Shown piece by piece: positions 50,742-61,200 of a stretch of DNA of 64,000 nt (positions are counted from its first letter, which is position 1; each line of letters starts with the position of its first letter). Source of the DNA: an uncultured bacterium. Its GTDB lineage: Bacteria; Planctomycetota; Phycisphaerae; Phycisphaerales; SM1A02. The notes beneath the pieces are model-generated. The model ran no database searches and had not been told where the DNA came from. It worked only from the letters and a program-made list of their open reading frames with translations. Position numbers and translations under genes: made by a program. Where the stretch lies: NCBI GenBank assembly GCA_903919715.1, contig CAIXJC010000010.1, positions 175,246 through 239,245 of the forward strand, in the 5' to 3' direction.

Positions 50742-50747
50742 ACTCTA
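50742..50747 (-). promoter_or_regulatory. -10-like box (TAGAGT) of the GATase-like gene
   Basis: On the minus strand TAGAGT, 7 nt, ATG at 50734. The box overlaps the longer frame's GTG start at 50743, arguing for the shorter form. Confidence 0.4.
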
Positions 50748-50811
50748 GTCGTAAGGGTCTAAACCCGTCACGCCAAAAGGGAAGAATTGCCGACTCTGGC
50801 CTGATTCGCTC

Positions 50812-50817
50812 TATGTT
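50812..50817 (+). promoter_or_regulatory. -10 box (TATGTT) of the YraN-like gene, leaderless spacing
   Basis: TATGTT, 6 nt (GGCGCC), ATG at 50824. No Shine-Dalgarno is visible. Confidence 0.45.
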
Positions 50818-50823
50818 GGCGCC

Positions 50824-51198
50824 ATGGCACAACAACCTCAGCATGCTGAACTCGCCCGACGGGGCGAAAATGCCGCCCGCATTTTTCTCGAAGCGCGGGG
50901 ATATGAACTCTGTGCGCAGAATCTCCGTGTCGGTTGTGATGAGGCGGATCTCGTCATGCGCTCACCCGACGGAAGCACGCTCGTCATCGTCGAAGTAAAA
51001 ACACGCTCTTGCGCTGATGCATGGCCAGAGGAACGAGTCGACGCATCCAAGGAGCGAAGCCTCATTCGCCTCGCTCGCGCCCTTGCCCGCCGTGGGAACA
51101 CAACCTCTCCCCTGCGGATCGACGTGATCGCAGTGAATCTCCCGCCAGATTCGACGCCCGCAATTCATTGGTTTGAAAACGCAGTTTTAGGATCGTAA
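50824..51198 (+). CDS. yraN: YraN/UPF0102-family endonuclease-like protein
   Basis: 124 aa, typical length. The family signature is visible: A-E-L-A-R-R-G-E-N-A-A near residue 8, G-Y-E-L-C-A-Q-N-L-R, G-C-D-E-A-D-L-V (metal-binding Glu/Asp), and V-I-V-E-V-K-T-R near residue 54, the E-x-K of a restriction-endonuclease-like fold. The family is widespread, its biochemical role uncertain; it is often placed near ribosome maturation or DNA uptake genes. It is single here. Its end is 15 bp from the stop of the convergent SurA-like gene. Confidence 0.88.
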   Translation: MAQQPQHAELARRGENAARIFLEARGYELCAQNLRVGCDEADLVMRSPDGSTLVIVEVKTRSCADAWPEERVDASKERSLIRLARALARRGNTTSPLRIDVIAVNLPPDSTPAIHWFENAVLGS

Positions 51199-51213
51199 TG
51201 CGGGTCGCGCGAA

Positions 51214-52545
51214 TCAACCGCTCGGCAAATATCGATCCCATGCGATCGTTGTCAGCCGCCTGGTCATTTGATCAATGTCATTGGTCACCCATCGATCGCG
51301 CAGTGATCCAAGGTAACGCTGTTGCTCGTATCGACCACGTTGATCTTCGAGGCCACGTCGAAGTTGGCGCTGGAGCACAGAATCAAAGATGGAACGACTC
51401 AGTTGAAGTTCGACATCGGTGACGCAGTACCAAGTCACTGTAGACCCCTTGCGAATTTCCGCAGAGACTTTGCCTTGCTCAACTGCGATGAGCACCTTCT
51501 TGATGTCATCCGCAAGTTCGAGTCCAACAACCCCACTCGCAGGCATCGGAAATTGCTGCCAAGCACCACCATCGGGAAGTTTCAGCACAGTCGCAACATC
51601 TGCAAACGTTTCGCCCCGCGCGAATCGGGCCTCAACATCTTGGATCACCAACGCATCCGTGAGAGGAAGTCGAATTCGCCCGATCGTGATCTTGGGCTCT
51701 GGATTGAAACTCTTTTCGAGCATGGAATATTGACGCTCCACATCCCGCCAACTCACAATCGTCCGAGGTTTCACTCGACGACGAAGGAGATCCTGAGCAA
51801 GCGCCTCGTCGCGCTTTTCCTTCAGATATTGCTCCATATTCATTCCAAACTGATCCTGAAGAGTCTGAGTCGCGGCCGTTCGATTTCCGCCATATCCCGC
51901 AACCGTCTGCTCTTGGATGCTCTGAAGCCAAGCAAAAATTCCTGCCTGCATTTCTGGCGAAAGCAAACCCTCAGCTTCGGCGATGATCAATTCATTGTTG
52001 ATGTACTGCTGAAAACGATCACTGACCAGTTGCTCGATCATGTGCTGCGCTTTCACACGAGGATTCTCCGCGACGATTCGCAGGATGCGATCTTCAATGG
52101 ACTGCATGAACTTGCTGGCATACACCGGACGACCATTGATCTGTCCAACGAGGCTGTCGATCGTCCATTTTCCACCTGGTTTAATGCGAATCTCATCCGT
52201 CGCCGCCCCTAACTGAACGGTCCGCTCCGAACCATCTGCATTTTTTTCAACCCGCGACTTTTGGGTCGTGACTTTTTCGCCTTGGCCATCCGTTTCAGTC
52301 TCGACCGTCACACGAACTTCTTCTGGAGCAAAGACTGATGGCGGAACTTGAACAACATCGAGCTTCGAATTCGCCGCTGTCAGGTGGTTGAACTCCTGAA
52401 CGGTCACTTCGGTTTCCGTTTCAGGGCGATTCATCCAACTTTGGCAGCCAGAGAAAGTCACAGCGACGGTCAGAAGCGCAATTACAGCGACGATGTTCAT
52501 AATCGCCGAGTTGTCCGGCATGCTCGCCGTCCGAAAATGCGCCAT
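51214..52545 (-). CDS. SurA/PpiC-like lipoprotein (foldase candidate)
   Basis: 443 aa. Signal peptide with lipobox F-S-G-C, lipidated Cys34 (h-region A-V-I-A-L-L-T-V-A-V). A charged segment (about 40-115) precedes V-G-Q-I-N-G-R-P-V-Y-A-S-K-F, the usual opening of SurA-type N domains, and helices follow to about residue 255. A region with weak parvulin likeness (I-T-I-G-R-I-R-L-P-L, F-A-R-G-E-T-F-A-D-V-A, S-G-V-V-G-L-E-L) spans about 275-375. Catalytic parvulin residues are not clear, so it may be a holdase. It should help fold exported proteins near a membrane. The minus-strand TAGACT box is 6 bp from the ATG. Confidence 0.72.
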   Translation of the reverse strand: MAHFRTASMPDNSAIMNIVAVIALLTVAVTFSGCQSWMNRPETETEVTVQEFNHLTAANSKLDVVQVPPSVFAPEEVRVTVETETDGQGEKVTTQKSRVEKNADGSERTVQLGAATDEIRIKPGGKWTIDSLVGQINGRPVYASKFMQSIEDRILRIVAENPRVKAQHMIEQLVSDRFQQYINNELIIAEAEGLLSPEMQAGIFAWLQSIQEQTVAGYGGNRTAATQTLQDQFGMNMEQYLKEKRDEALAQDLLRRRVKPRTIVSWRDVERQYSMLEKSFNPEPKITIGRIRLPLTDALVIQDVEARFARGETFADVATVLKLPDGGAWQQFPMPASGVVGLELADDIKKVLIAVEQGKVSAEIRKGSTVTWYCVTDVELQLSRSIFDSVLQRQLRRGLEDQRGRYEQQRYLGSLRDRWVTNDIDQMTRRLTTIAWDRYLPSG

Positions 52546-52551
52546 GATCCG

Positions 52552-52557
52552 AGTCTA
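52552..52557 (-). promoter_or_regulatory. -10 box (TAGACT) of the SurA-like gene, leaderless spacing
   Basis: On the minus strand TAGACT, 6 nt, ATG at 52545. It lies 12 bp from the oppositely directed TATACT box of the DUF1844 gene. Confidence 0.5.
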
Positions 52558-52569
52558 CCCCGTGCTTCC

Positions 52570-52575
52570 TATACT
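52570..52575 (+). promoter_or_regulatory. -10-like box (TATACT) of the DUF1844 gene
   Basis: TATACT is followed by AAGGAG (from 52583) and the ATG at 52594. Unlike the leaderless starts, this gene keeps a Shine-Dalgarno, with a leader of about 12 nt starting right at it. Confidence 0.45.
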
Positions 52576-52593
52576 TGGCGGCAAGGAGAATCC

Positions 52594-53088
52594 ATGATTC
52601 ACAACCCAGACGAACCGAAACTGCATGTTGATAGTGATTGGAAGGCTCAAGCAGAAGCTGAACGCGAAAAGATGCGCAAGATCGACATCGAACGTGCATC
52701 AGCCCCGGAAGAGGAATCCGCTGACAAACTTCCGCCAGCAGATTTTCGCAGCATCGTCGGGCTCTTGGCGACTCAGGCGTTGGGCGGGCTGGGCGCATAC
52801 GGCGATCCAGATACTCGGCGTGTCGTTGTCGACCTTCCTGCTGCGCAATTCGCAATCGATCTACTGGGTGTACTGGCAGAAAAAACCAAAGGCAATCTGA
52901 CGCCTGACGAAAACAAAGAACTCGCTGCGATCCTTGCTGAACTTCGTTCTCGATTCGTACACTTCGCACAGATGTTGGCGGCGCAAGCGGCACAAGGGAA
53001 TCCAGCGGCAGTCAGTGCTGCAATTGGATCAACTTCCCCTGCTAGCAAGGGCGATTCAAACAAGCCTAAAATCATTCTGCCGAGTTAA
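52594..53088 (+). CDS. DUF1844-family protein
   Basis: 164 aa from the ATG at 52594, which follows an AAGGAG sequence by 5-6 nt; the longer frame upstream is antisense to the SurA-like gene. Residues 1-45 are charged and variable. The core has D-F-R-S-I-V-G-L-L-A-T-Q-A-L (about 50-63), Y-G-D-P, the conserved L-P-A-A-Q-F-A-I-D-L-L-G-V-L-A-E-K-T-K-G-N-L (about 82-103) and E-L-A-A-I-L-A-E-L-R-S-R-F-V-H-F-A-Q-M near the end: the DUF1844 pattern of small helical proteins in Planctomycetota, Acidobacteriota and others. Function unknown. The tail is Ala/Gly/Ser-rich. Confidence 0.82.
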   Translation: MIHNPDEPKLHVDSDWKAQAEAEREKMRKIDIERASAPEEESADKLPPADFRSIVGLLATQALGGLGAYGDPDTRRVVVDLPAAQFAIDLLGVLAEKTKGNLTPDENKELAAILAELRSRFVHFAQMLAAQAAQGNPAAVSAAIGSTSPASKGDSNKPKIILPS

Positions 53089-53109
53089 CGACACCGCCTT
53101 CGTTGGGCA

Positions 53110-54489
53110 TCAAGCCATGAATGTCGAGCGGTAGTAGACCATCCAAAGACTCAGACCCAGTTGCGCCACTGTCAAGACTGCGCAGGAGATCCGCACTCGG
53201 CGTTGTTGCGTGTGATCTGTTGGTCGTAAACCTAACACGACCATGAGCGGCAGCAGCGCAAGCATCGGCAAATCCACGTATCTCTCCCAACACTGGGTAT
53301 TCACTGTCAGCGCGCCAAGCATCGCCGCGCAGGAAACTCCAAGAACAGCGGCCCCGTATGTTTGCGCGTTTCGAACGGCGCTTCGCAGTATTGCAGCAAG
53401 GAAGATGCCGCCAATTGGCGCAAGGATCAAAAAGATCACGCTCCGCTGACCGATGCTGGGAGCAAGCGCAACAACACCCCAGAGTGGCCCAGCCCATCGA
53501 CCAGCCGATTGATCGAATGTGGTCGGCGTAAGCGTTGCACAAAGGATTCCAAGAACGGCGCCAAGAATCATCCAGCGCATTTCGCTCGCGCTTCGAAAAA
53601 TGGACAACGCGCCGCTGGCAATCGTCCATGGAAGTCCCCAGAGCGCAAGCAGACTCAGAGCGAATGCAGGCATCGCAAGATTCGCACCAGCGTTGTGGAG
53701 CGTTCGGTATGCAGGAGGCATGATTCCTCCCCAAAGTGCGATCAACCAGCCAAGCACGATCAACGGCAATGCAATCGAACATAAAAAGCAAAGCCATTCG
53801 TTTCTTGAGCGATCCCACATCCTTCGCTGACGTCCAATCAATCCAGAAAGAAATATCGGGGCGATCAACCAGACTGTCGGTTGACGAACAAGGATGGCCA
53901 GTGCTGAGAAGATGCCGCTGCGCATTCGCTGAGCGGACGATGGTTCAACGAACAAGAGTGATCCCAGCGCAAGCGTCACGAAACCAATCGCTGGAACGTC
54001 CGTCGTTAACCAGATGCTTCCAGAAAGAAAATAAGGCGAGCACAAGAGCGGAGCAACGAAACAAAGCGCAGTCCAGTCATCGATGCGTCTGCGAAGAATG
54101 CTCCAAACCGTGATCAATAATCCAAGACCAAATAGGCTGGAAATCAAACGCAGCGTGACAACATTTCCCAGACCAATCGCATCAAACCCTGCGAGAAACA
54201 AGTGATATCCAGGACTTGTGGCGGAAGGATAATCCCGCAAGAGCGTCCAGATCGGCGTCGAGTCGGTTGCGCCAGTCAGACTTGCCGTCGCTTGTCGAAT
54301 CACCACGAGATGATGATGGTTCTGATCGTACGACTGAGCCGTATTGTCCAAGCCCCACACTATCACTGGAAAAACGAGAAAAAGAAATGCAATAACCAAA
54401 ATGATGAAAGGTCTGCTTGCGAAGCCTGATCGACCGAAAAATGCATCTGCCGATTGCTCTGGCGAAGGATGTGGAGCAGATTCGATCAT
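53110..54489 (-). CDS. GT-C-like polytopic glycosyltransferase (resembles ALG10/DIE2)
   Basis: 459 aa, about 11-12 hydrophobic helices. After the first helix a luminal-type loop contains S-Y-D-Q-N-H-H-H (about 53-60) and, near residue 86, Y-P-S-A-T-S-P-G-Y-H-L-F, with an acidic/His patch before the second helix as in GT-C enzymes. I-L-V-R-Q-P-T-V-W-L-I near residue 195 resembles the R-Q-T-N-I-V-W segment of the ALG10 family. GT-C enzymes move a sugar from a polyprenyl-phosphate carrier to an outside acceptor. It is the last gene of an operon with a UbiA-type polyprenyl-phosphate phosphoribosyltransferase, which fits that kind of donor. The exact reaction is inference. Confidence 0.6.
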   Translation of the reverse strand: MIESAPHPSPEQSADAFFGRSGFASRPFIILVIAFLFLVFPVIVWGLDNTAQSYDQNHHHLVVIRQATASLTGATDSTPIWTLLRDYPSATSPGYHLFLAGFDAIGLGNVVTLRLISSLFGLGLLITVWSILRRRIDDWTALCFVAPLLCSPYFLSGSIWLTTDVPAIGFVTLALGSLLFVEPSSAQRMRSGIFSALAILVRQPTVWLIAPIFLSGLIGRQRRMWDRSRNEWLCFLCSIALPLIVLGWLIALWGGIMPPAYRTLHNAGANLAMPAFALSLLALWGLPWTIASGALSIFRSASEMRWMILGAVLGILCATLTPTTFDQSAGRWAGPLWGVVALAPSIGQRSVIFLILAPIGGIFLAAILRSAVRNAQTYGAAVLGVSCAAMLGALTVNTQCWERYVDLPMLALLPLMVVLGLRPTDHTQQRRVRISCAVLTVAQLGLSLWMVYYRSTFMA

Positions 54490-54499
54490 CGGATCAGAA

Positions 54500-55453
54500 T
54501 CAGATCAAGAGAGCTCGGCGAAGGATTTCTTCGACTCCAGCGACATACAGGATGGCGTACACACCGACAACGAATAATGTCATCGCGGCGGCGACAATCG
54601 GATCAGAACGAATCGCATCGAGCGGCGAATCACTGAGGCCTTGCATCGCTCGGCGATAAAAACGGTGCACGACGATCAACACGAGAGGTGTCAAGAGGGC
54701 CAAACCGAACGCTCTCCCGCCAAAGATCCCCTGCGCATGTGCGCTCAGGGTGTACATCAGATACATCAAAACAGTCAGCCCGCCGCTCACGCTCAAGAGC
54801 CAGTTCAATTCAGCAGAATCTCCGTACTGCGCACGAGGTTTCCACTGCGTTGCACGCATCCGTGATGCAGACGAGAGATCGCATTGGCGTTTGATGAACG
54901 CCAGATACAGAGTCAAGAAGAAGACACAGAAAAGCAACCAGATCGAGACGGGAACTGCGATCGCCATCGCCCCGCCAATCGCACGCAAACAGAACCCGCT
55001 CGCGATCGTCGTGGCGTCGATAAAAATTAGCCGCTTCAGTCCGAGGTTGTATCCCCCTTGCAATGCGATGTATGCAATGATGACCCACATCGTTGCCAGA
55101 TTCGCTTGAGAAGCGATGACGACTGCGAGTGCAGCAAGAACGATTCCAATAAGCACAGCCAAGGCAGCAGGGATTTGCCCAGAAGCAACTGGACGATTTC
55201 TCTTGACGGGATGCAGTCGATCTTCCTTTGCATCCAGAACGTCATTGATGGCGTACCAACCGCTCGATGCAAAGCAGAACGCCACAAATGCGATCAGTGC
55301 GAGAGTCACCTTCGCTGTGATTCCAGAAGCGTCAATGCCACGACCCGCACCCGGCAACCAGAAAATCACGGGGACGAGGACGAAGACATTCTTGATCCAG
55401 TCGCCTGGTCGAAGCAGGCGGAGGATTGGGCGCATGATCGATTCATCGGTCAT
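54500..55453 (-). CDS. UbiA-family polyprenyl-phosphate phosphoribosyltransferase-like
   Basis: 317 aa, about eight or nine helices. Signature blocks fit the decaprenyl-phosphate phosphoribosyltransferase branch (Rv3806c type) of UbiA: L-R-P-G-D-W-I-K-N-V-F-V-L-V-P near residue 14, Y-A-I-N-D-V-L-D-A-K-E-D-R-L-H-P-V-K-R-N-R-P near 67, and Y-N-L-G-L-K-R-L-I-F-I-D ... A-S-G-F-C-L-R-A-I-G-G near 135. The enzyme would join 5-phosphoribosyl diphosphate to polyprenyl phosphate in the inner membrane. Start ATG follows GGAGG. Stop-start gaps to hemW (22 bp) and to the GT-C gene (10 bp) indicate an operon. Confidence 0.8.
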   Translation of the reverse strand: MTDESIMRPILRLLRPGDWIKNVFVLVPVIFWLPGAGRGIDASGITAKVTLALIAFVAFCFASSGWYAINDVLDAKEDRLHPVKRNRPVASGQIPAALAVLIGIVLAALAVVIASQANLATMWVIIAYIALQGGYNLGLKRLIFIDATTIASGFCLRAIGGAMAIAVPVSIWLLFCVFFLTLYLAFIKRQCDLSSASRMRATQWKPRAQYGDSAELNWLLSVSGGLTVLMYLMYTLSAHAQGIFGGRAFGLALLTPLVLIVVHRFYRRAMQGLSDSPLDAIRSDPIVAAAMTLFVVGVYAILYVAGVEEILRRALLI

Positions 55454-55475
55454 TGAGCGCCTCCATCGCCAGAAT

Positions 55476-56735
55476 TCAGATCAGCGCAGAGAGGACCGTA
55501 TCGGCGATCATGAATCCGCGGGTACTCAAACGGAGATGCCCATCAACCCGTTCCAAGAGCCCTTCTGCCGTGAAGGTCTCAATCGAACGCCGACGGCGCA
55601 CCGAACGCTCGCCACCAATCAGGAGTCGCTCAACGCGTTCTAGAGGCATCCCCTTCATGAGTCTCAGCCCCAACATGAATGCCTCCCCTGCACTTGCGTC
55701 TGGGGCGAGGCATTCGATGTCTTCGACTGGCGCAGAGGGTCGAGTTTCCAACCAGGTCGCAAGCCGCGGGATATTGCGCCAACGCACTCCGTGACCGTGC
55801 GCCGCGGCGCTAGGACCAAATGCCCACCAATCCGCATTCTCCCAGTACAGAATATTGTGTTGACAAGCCATTCCTGACAAGGACCAGTTGCTGATTTCAT
55901 ACCGCTCATATCCGGACTTAGAAAGTTTCTCCACAACAAATTCATATTGCTCAGCCTCATCGTCCTCTGGCAATCTCGTGACCGAACCTTTTCGCAGTTT
56001 CACCGTGAGTGGCGTGTTGGGCTCATAGACCAGCCCGTAGGCACTCAAATGATCTGGAGCGATGGAGAGCGCACGCAGAAGGTCTGCCTCCCAATCTGCA
56101 ATCGTGCTGCCTGGTATCGCAAAGATGAGATCAAGGTTTACCTGTGGAATTCCAGCCCGTCGCAAGAGAGTGACTGCTCGCTCCACCGAGGATGGATCAT
56201 GGTCTCGCTCGAGGGCCTTGAGCAGTTTGGGATTGAATGACTGCGCACCGAGGCTTACTCGGCGCACTCCGCTCTGTGCGAGCGCGTCAGCAACGGCTTC
56301 ATCGACGGTCTCTGGATTCGCTTCAACTGACCACTCTGCGCTTGATGCGATTGGCAATGTTTTCCTGATGGATGCGAGCATTCGCCTCAGCAAGTCCGCC
56401 CCAAGCATCGTGGGAGTGCCGCCGCCAACGAAGACCGTCTCGATTGGCACGGTCAAGAATTCGACTGCATCGCGGAGCTCTTCTTCCAACCTTTCGACAT
56501 ACGCCAACGCCCGGTCTTCCGTATCCACGAATGAGTAGAAATCGCAGTAATGACACTTGTGTCGGCAGAATGGAACATGCACATATGCGCCCCGAAAAAG
56601 AGCGCCCGCCGACATTCTGCCAGCATCCCGAGCAGTCATCTTTGATGGCGCCGAAGGCTGCTCGCTTGGCACATTCATCGCCCCCGGCACAAGGCTTCCC
56701 GCGACCGTCAAAGGGATTGATTGCGGTTGTGCCAT
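55476..56735 (-). CDS. hemW: Heme chaperone / coproporphyrinogen oxidase-like radical SAM protein HemW
   Basis: 419 aa from the ATG at 56735. The radical SAM cluster motif C-R-H-K-C-H-Y-C-D-F-Y is near residue 57, followed by V-F-V-G-G-G-T-P-T-M-L, V-S-L-G-A-Q-S-F and N-L-D-L-I-F-A-I-P-G-S-T. It ends with the HemN C-terminal domain. HemW proteins were once called oxygen-independent coproporphyrinogen III oxidases; many are heme chaperones with the C-x3-C-x2-C motif, and the extra Cys of true HemN is absent here (C-D-F, not C-x-C). Start is chosen from a TAGGCT box 6 bp upstream. It is first in the operon with the UbiA-type gene. Confidence 0.88.
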   Translation of the reverse strand: MAQPQSIPLTVAGSLVPGAMNVPSEQPSAPSKMTARDAGRMSAGALFRGAYVHVPFCRHKCHYCDFYSFVDTEDRALAYVERLEEELRDAVEFLTVPIETVFVGGGTPTMLGADLLRRMLASIRKTLPIASSAEWSVEANPETVDEAVADALAQSGVRRVSLGAQSFNPKLLKALERDHDPSSVERAVTLLRRAGIPQVNLDLIFAIPGSTIADWEADLLRALSIAPDHLSAYGLVYEPNTPLTVKLRKGSVTRLPEDDEAEQYEFVVEKLSKSGYERYEISNWSLSGMACQHNILYWENADWWAFGPSAAAHGHGVRWRNIPRLATWLETRPSAPVEDIECLAPDASAGEAFMLGLRLMKGMPLERVERLLIGGERSVRRRRSIETFTAEGLLERVDGHLRLSTRGFMIADTVLSALI

Positions 56736-56741
56736 ACCCAC

Positions 56742-56747
56742 AGCCTA
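56742..56747 (-). promoter_or_regulatory. -10 box (TAGGCT) of hemW, leaderless spacing
   Basis: On the minus strand TAGGCT, 6 nt, ATG at 56735. The divergent purA has a similar box 31 bp away. Confidence 0.45.
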
Positions 56748-56748
56748 G

Positions 56749-58125
<1,377 letters not shown>

Positions 58126-58142
58126 ACGACCCACAGTTTTTT

Positions 58143-58173
58143 GCCGATCTCTGGTTTCGCCGATCTCTGGTTC
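58143..58173. repeat. Two direct copies of a 15-bp sequence (GCCGATCTCTGGTTT/C)
   Basis: Copies begin at 58143 and 58159, in the 78-bp gap between purA and the Cys-rich gene. A T-run (TTTTTT, 58137-58142) precedes them, with no clear hairpin, so terminator activity is uncertain. Confidence 0.7.
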
Positions 58174-58203
58174 TCTGGCGTGATTTGATCTTTGCTACTG
58201 CAC

Positions 58204-61200
58204 TTATGGTGAGCAGAAAATCAACGCGAGTTTGACGCACGACTGGTCCCACGAAATCGTGCAGCACTCGGGCTGAACTTTTCCACAGACAATGCCGCAG
58301 CAACTTGCTTGTTCGCAGAATGGCGTTGCATGCGCCGTGAAACAGGAACCAGTTCCTTGTGTTCCACATGTTGGACCGTCACACGGGCATGATCCTTGGC
58401 TCCCTGCCATCGAAGCACATGATCCGTCCCACTGCGATTGACAGCAGAATGGGTCGAGTGCACACACTGCGGTGCAGCATGCAATGTCGCGGCACGCTGG
58501 ACCGGGATGCGAGATACAGCAGTTTCCTGCCAGCGGATCTCCGCATTGAATCGGCGGACAGGCCGCGTCTGGTCCCAAATTGCAAGTGACCAATGCCTGC
58601 CCAGCGCAAGTGACATCCCACACCACTTCGCAGCAGTAGGAATCGATAGCACAAACAGCTTTGCAGCAGACTGGATCCTTGCAACTCGTTGTGAGGTGTG
58701 CCGTGCAGCACTCTCCAGAACAAGTGTCTCCACAGTCCTTCTTGCATGAACATGCCGCAGACCCAAGCGCTAACTCAACACAGTATGAATCCCATGCGAA
58801 ATCGCGGCAGAAGTTTTCTGTATCGAGTGCACACACCGCATCGCAGCAATCTTGTTCACGGCACTTGGGAGAATCCATATGCACGATGCAACAATCGCCA
58901 GCATTTTCGTCTCCGCACTCCAACGTCGATCCGCAGTTGGCAGTATCAAGTTGGGCAGCCGACCCGCATGATGAATCCCAGCTGGTATCGCAACAAAATG
59001 GATCCTCGCGGCAAATTGCAACGCAGCACCGCGCATCTGCGCATCCGCGAGTTCCGTGGCCGATGAAGCAGGAACCAGACTCAACATTGCCGCAACCCGT
59101 TGCGCACCGAGCGATTGCGACTTTGACACAGAATCCATCCCATCCAACTGAACAACAATATGGATCTTCTGCGCACACTGCTGCACAGCAGTAGGAATTA
59201 TCACAGTACGGCGTATCGTGCGGCAAGATGCATGATCCATTGCACGCATTTCCACATCCCGGCAAACCACAGCAGAGTCCGCGCGCGAGTGATGCGCACT
59301 GCTGATCCCATATTGCGGTACAGCAGAGGGCATCTGTGAAGCAGACCGCACTCGAACATGCCACATCTTCACAACCGGGATTGTCATGAGCCACCGTGCA
59401 AGATCCAAGGCATGGCACGTTCCAATCAGAGTCTGGCAAGCAGCGCTGGTTTGCAATATTCACGCACGCTTGATCCCAAGAAACTGTGCAACACTCTGGC
59501 ATGACGAAGCAGACTGCGTTACAACATGATGGATCGAGCGATCCAGGACTGACGTGACGAATAAAAGATGATTCCGTTCCTGGGCAGCCACCTGGATCAA
59601 TGCACACATATGGTGCAAGTTTGGCGCAGTCCGCATCCCATGTAATTCGGCAACAATTCGGGTCAATACTGCAGACCGCCGCCGAGCAGTCGACATCGGA
59701 ACATCCCTTTTGAGTATGCGCAACAAGGCAGTTCCCGTGACCAACTGCGGCGCCAACAGGCAGCGTGCAGCCAATTCCAAGTTCTGCGAAGGTGATTGCC
59801 TGCCTGACGCAAATCGCATCCCACTGCACTGTGCAGCAATAGGAATCAAATCCATCGCAAATCGTTTGGCAGCAAGCAGGATCTCCACATCCCTGCAGGA
59901 AACTTGCAACGAAACAACTTCTTGCGCTGTGATCGCCACAACCTTGGCTTCTCGCACCGCACAAGACCAACGCCTGCTTGACGCAACCCGTATCCCATTC
60001 CGTCGAACAGCAAAAAACATCGACGGCACAGACAGCCGTGCAACACACGGCGTTATCGCAGTATGGAGAATTATGTGCTGTCGAGCAATCGCCTGCGAAC
60101 ACATCACCGCATCCACCGCAGCGAATTGCGACCTCCGCGACACACGAAGCATCCCATCCGACAGTGCAGCACATTGGGTTGAATGAGCAGACCTTATCGC
60201 AGCACGATGAATCGGCGCATCCAGGCGCAGCATGGGGGATGAGACAGCTATCGACGGCGTTCTTGCATACAGGGTTCTGTGCACAGAACGTATCTGCCGC
60301 CGCGACACAGGATGCATCCCATGTCACTCCGCAACAAAACGCATCGCTGTTGCATACGGCAGTGCAGCATGAAACGGAAGAGCATCCAGGAGCGGCATGA
60401 ACGAGGAAACAAGCAGCACCTGCACCGCCTCCGCCACAAGCACAAGTCAACGACGTGCAGAACTGAAGCACCTGAGTCACGCACTGCACATCCCACACCG
60501 TCTCGCAGCAGAACGGATCAATGGCGCAGACCGACTGGCAGCAATCGGCATCTTTACAAAATGGTGTTCCATGAGAAAGACAGCAATCGCCAGCGGCGGG
60601 ATTCCCGCAGGCCAGTTCGGGGCAGAACAATCCAGCATTCTGAACACATGAACTGTCCCATGCAATGTTGCAACAGGAAGGATCCACGAGGCAGACGCTT
60701 GTGCAACACTGCGAATCGGTGCAGTACGGCGTGCTGCTTGTCTGAAAACAATTGTTTGGAAGCACATCCGCTCCGCATTCAAGACAAAGATCCATTGCCC
60801 TCGCAACGCATGATTCGTCCCACGCAACAATGCAACAAAGCGGAAGCACTGGGCAGACTTGGCTGCAGCAAACTTCCGATGAACAGTACGGCGACGCATG
60901 TGCGATCAAGCACGACCCCGTACCCAATCCACCGCACTGCCCGCACTCTTGGGTCGCAAGCAATACACAACTCTCATCCCATGCCACTGCGCAACAATGA
61001 GAAAGTTGGGCACAAACAAATTCACAGCACTCTCGATCACTGGAGAATGGACCGTGGACTTTGTAGCTCGGTCCCACTGTCGGCGAGCCGCAATACTGCG
61101 ATGCCGCGCTCGGAGGATTGGCGCTCCCGGGAGTATCAATCCCCGTCGTGACGGCCTGCTTTATTCCGCTGAGATTCTTATTGTCGGAATTCCGGTAGAC

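Noticed and set aside
52348..52593. An 82-codon N-terminal extension of the DUF1844 protein
   Set aside because: It is antisense to the SurA-like gene's start; the ATG at 52594 has an AAGGAG sequence and begins the family pattern.
59460..61151. Long open frames (up to 290 codons) in several other frames over the Cys-rich gene
   Set aside because: They arise from the biased Cys/Asp/Trp codon composition of the 17-module gene. They have no recognisable protein features, and overlap the clear signal-peptide-bearing frame.
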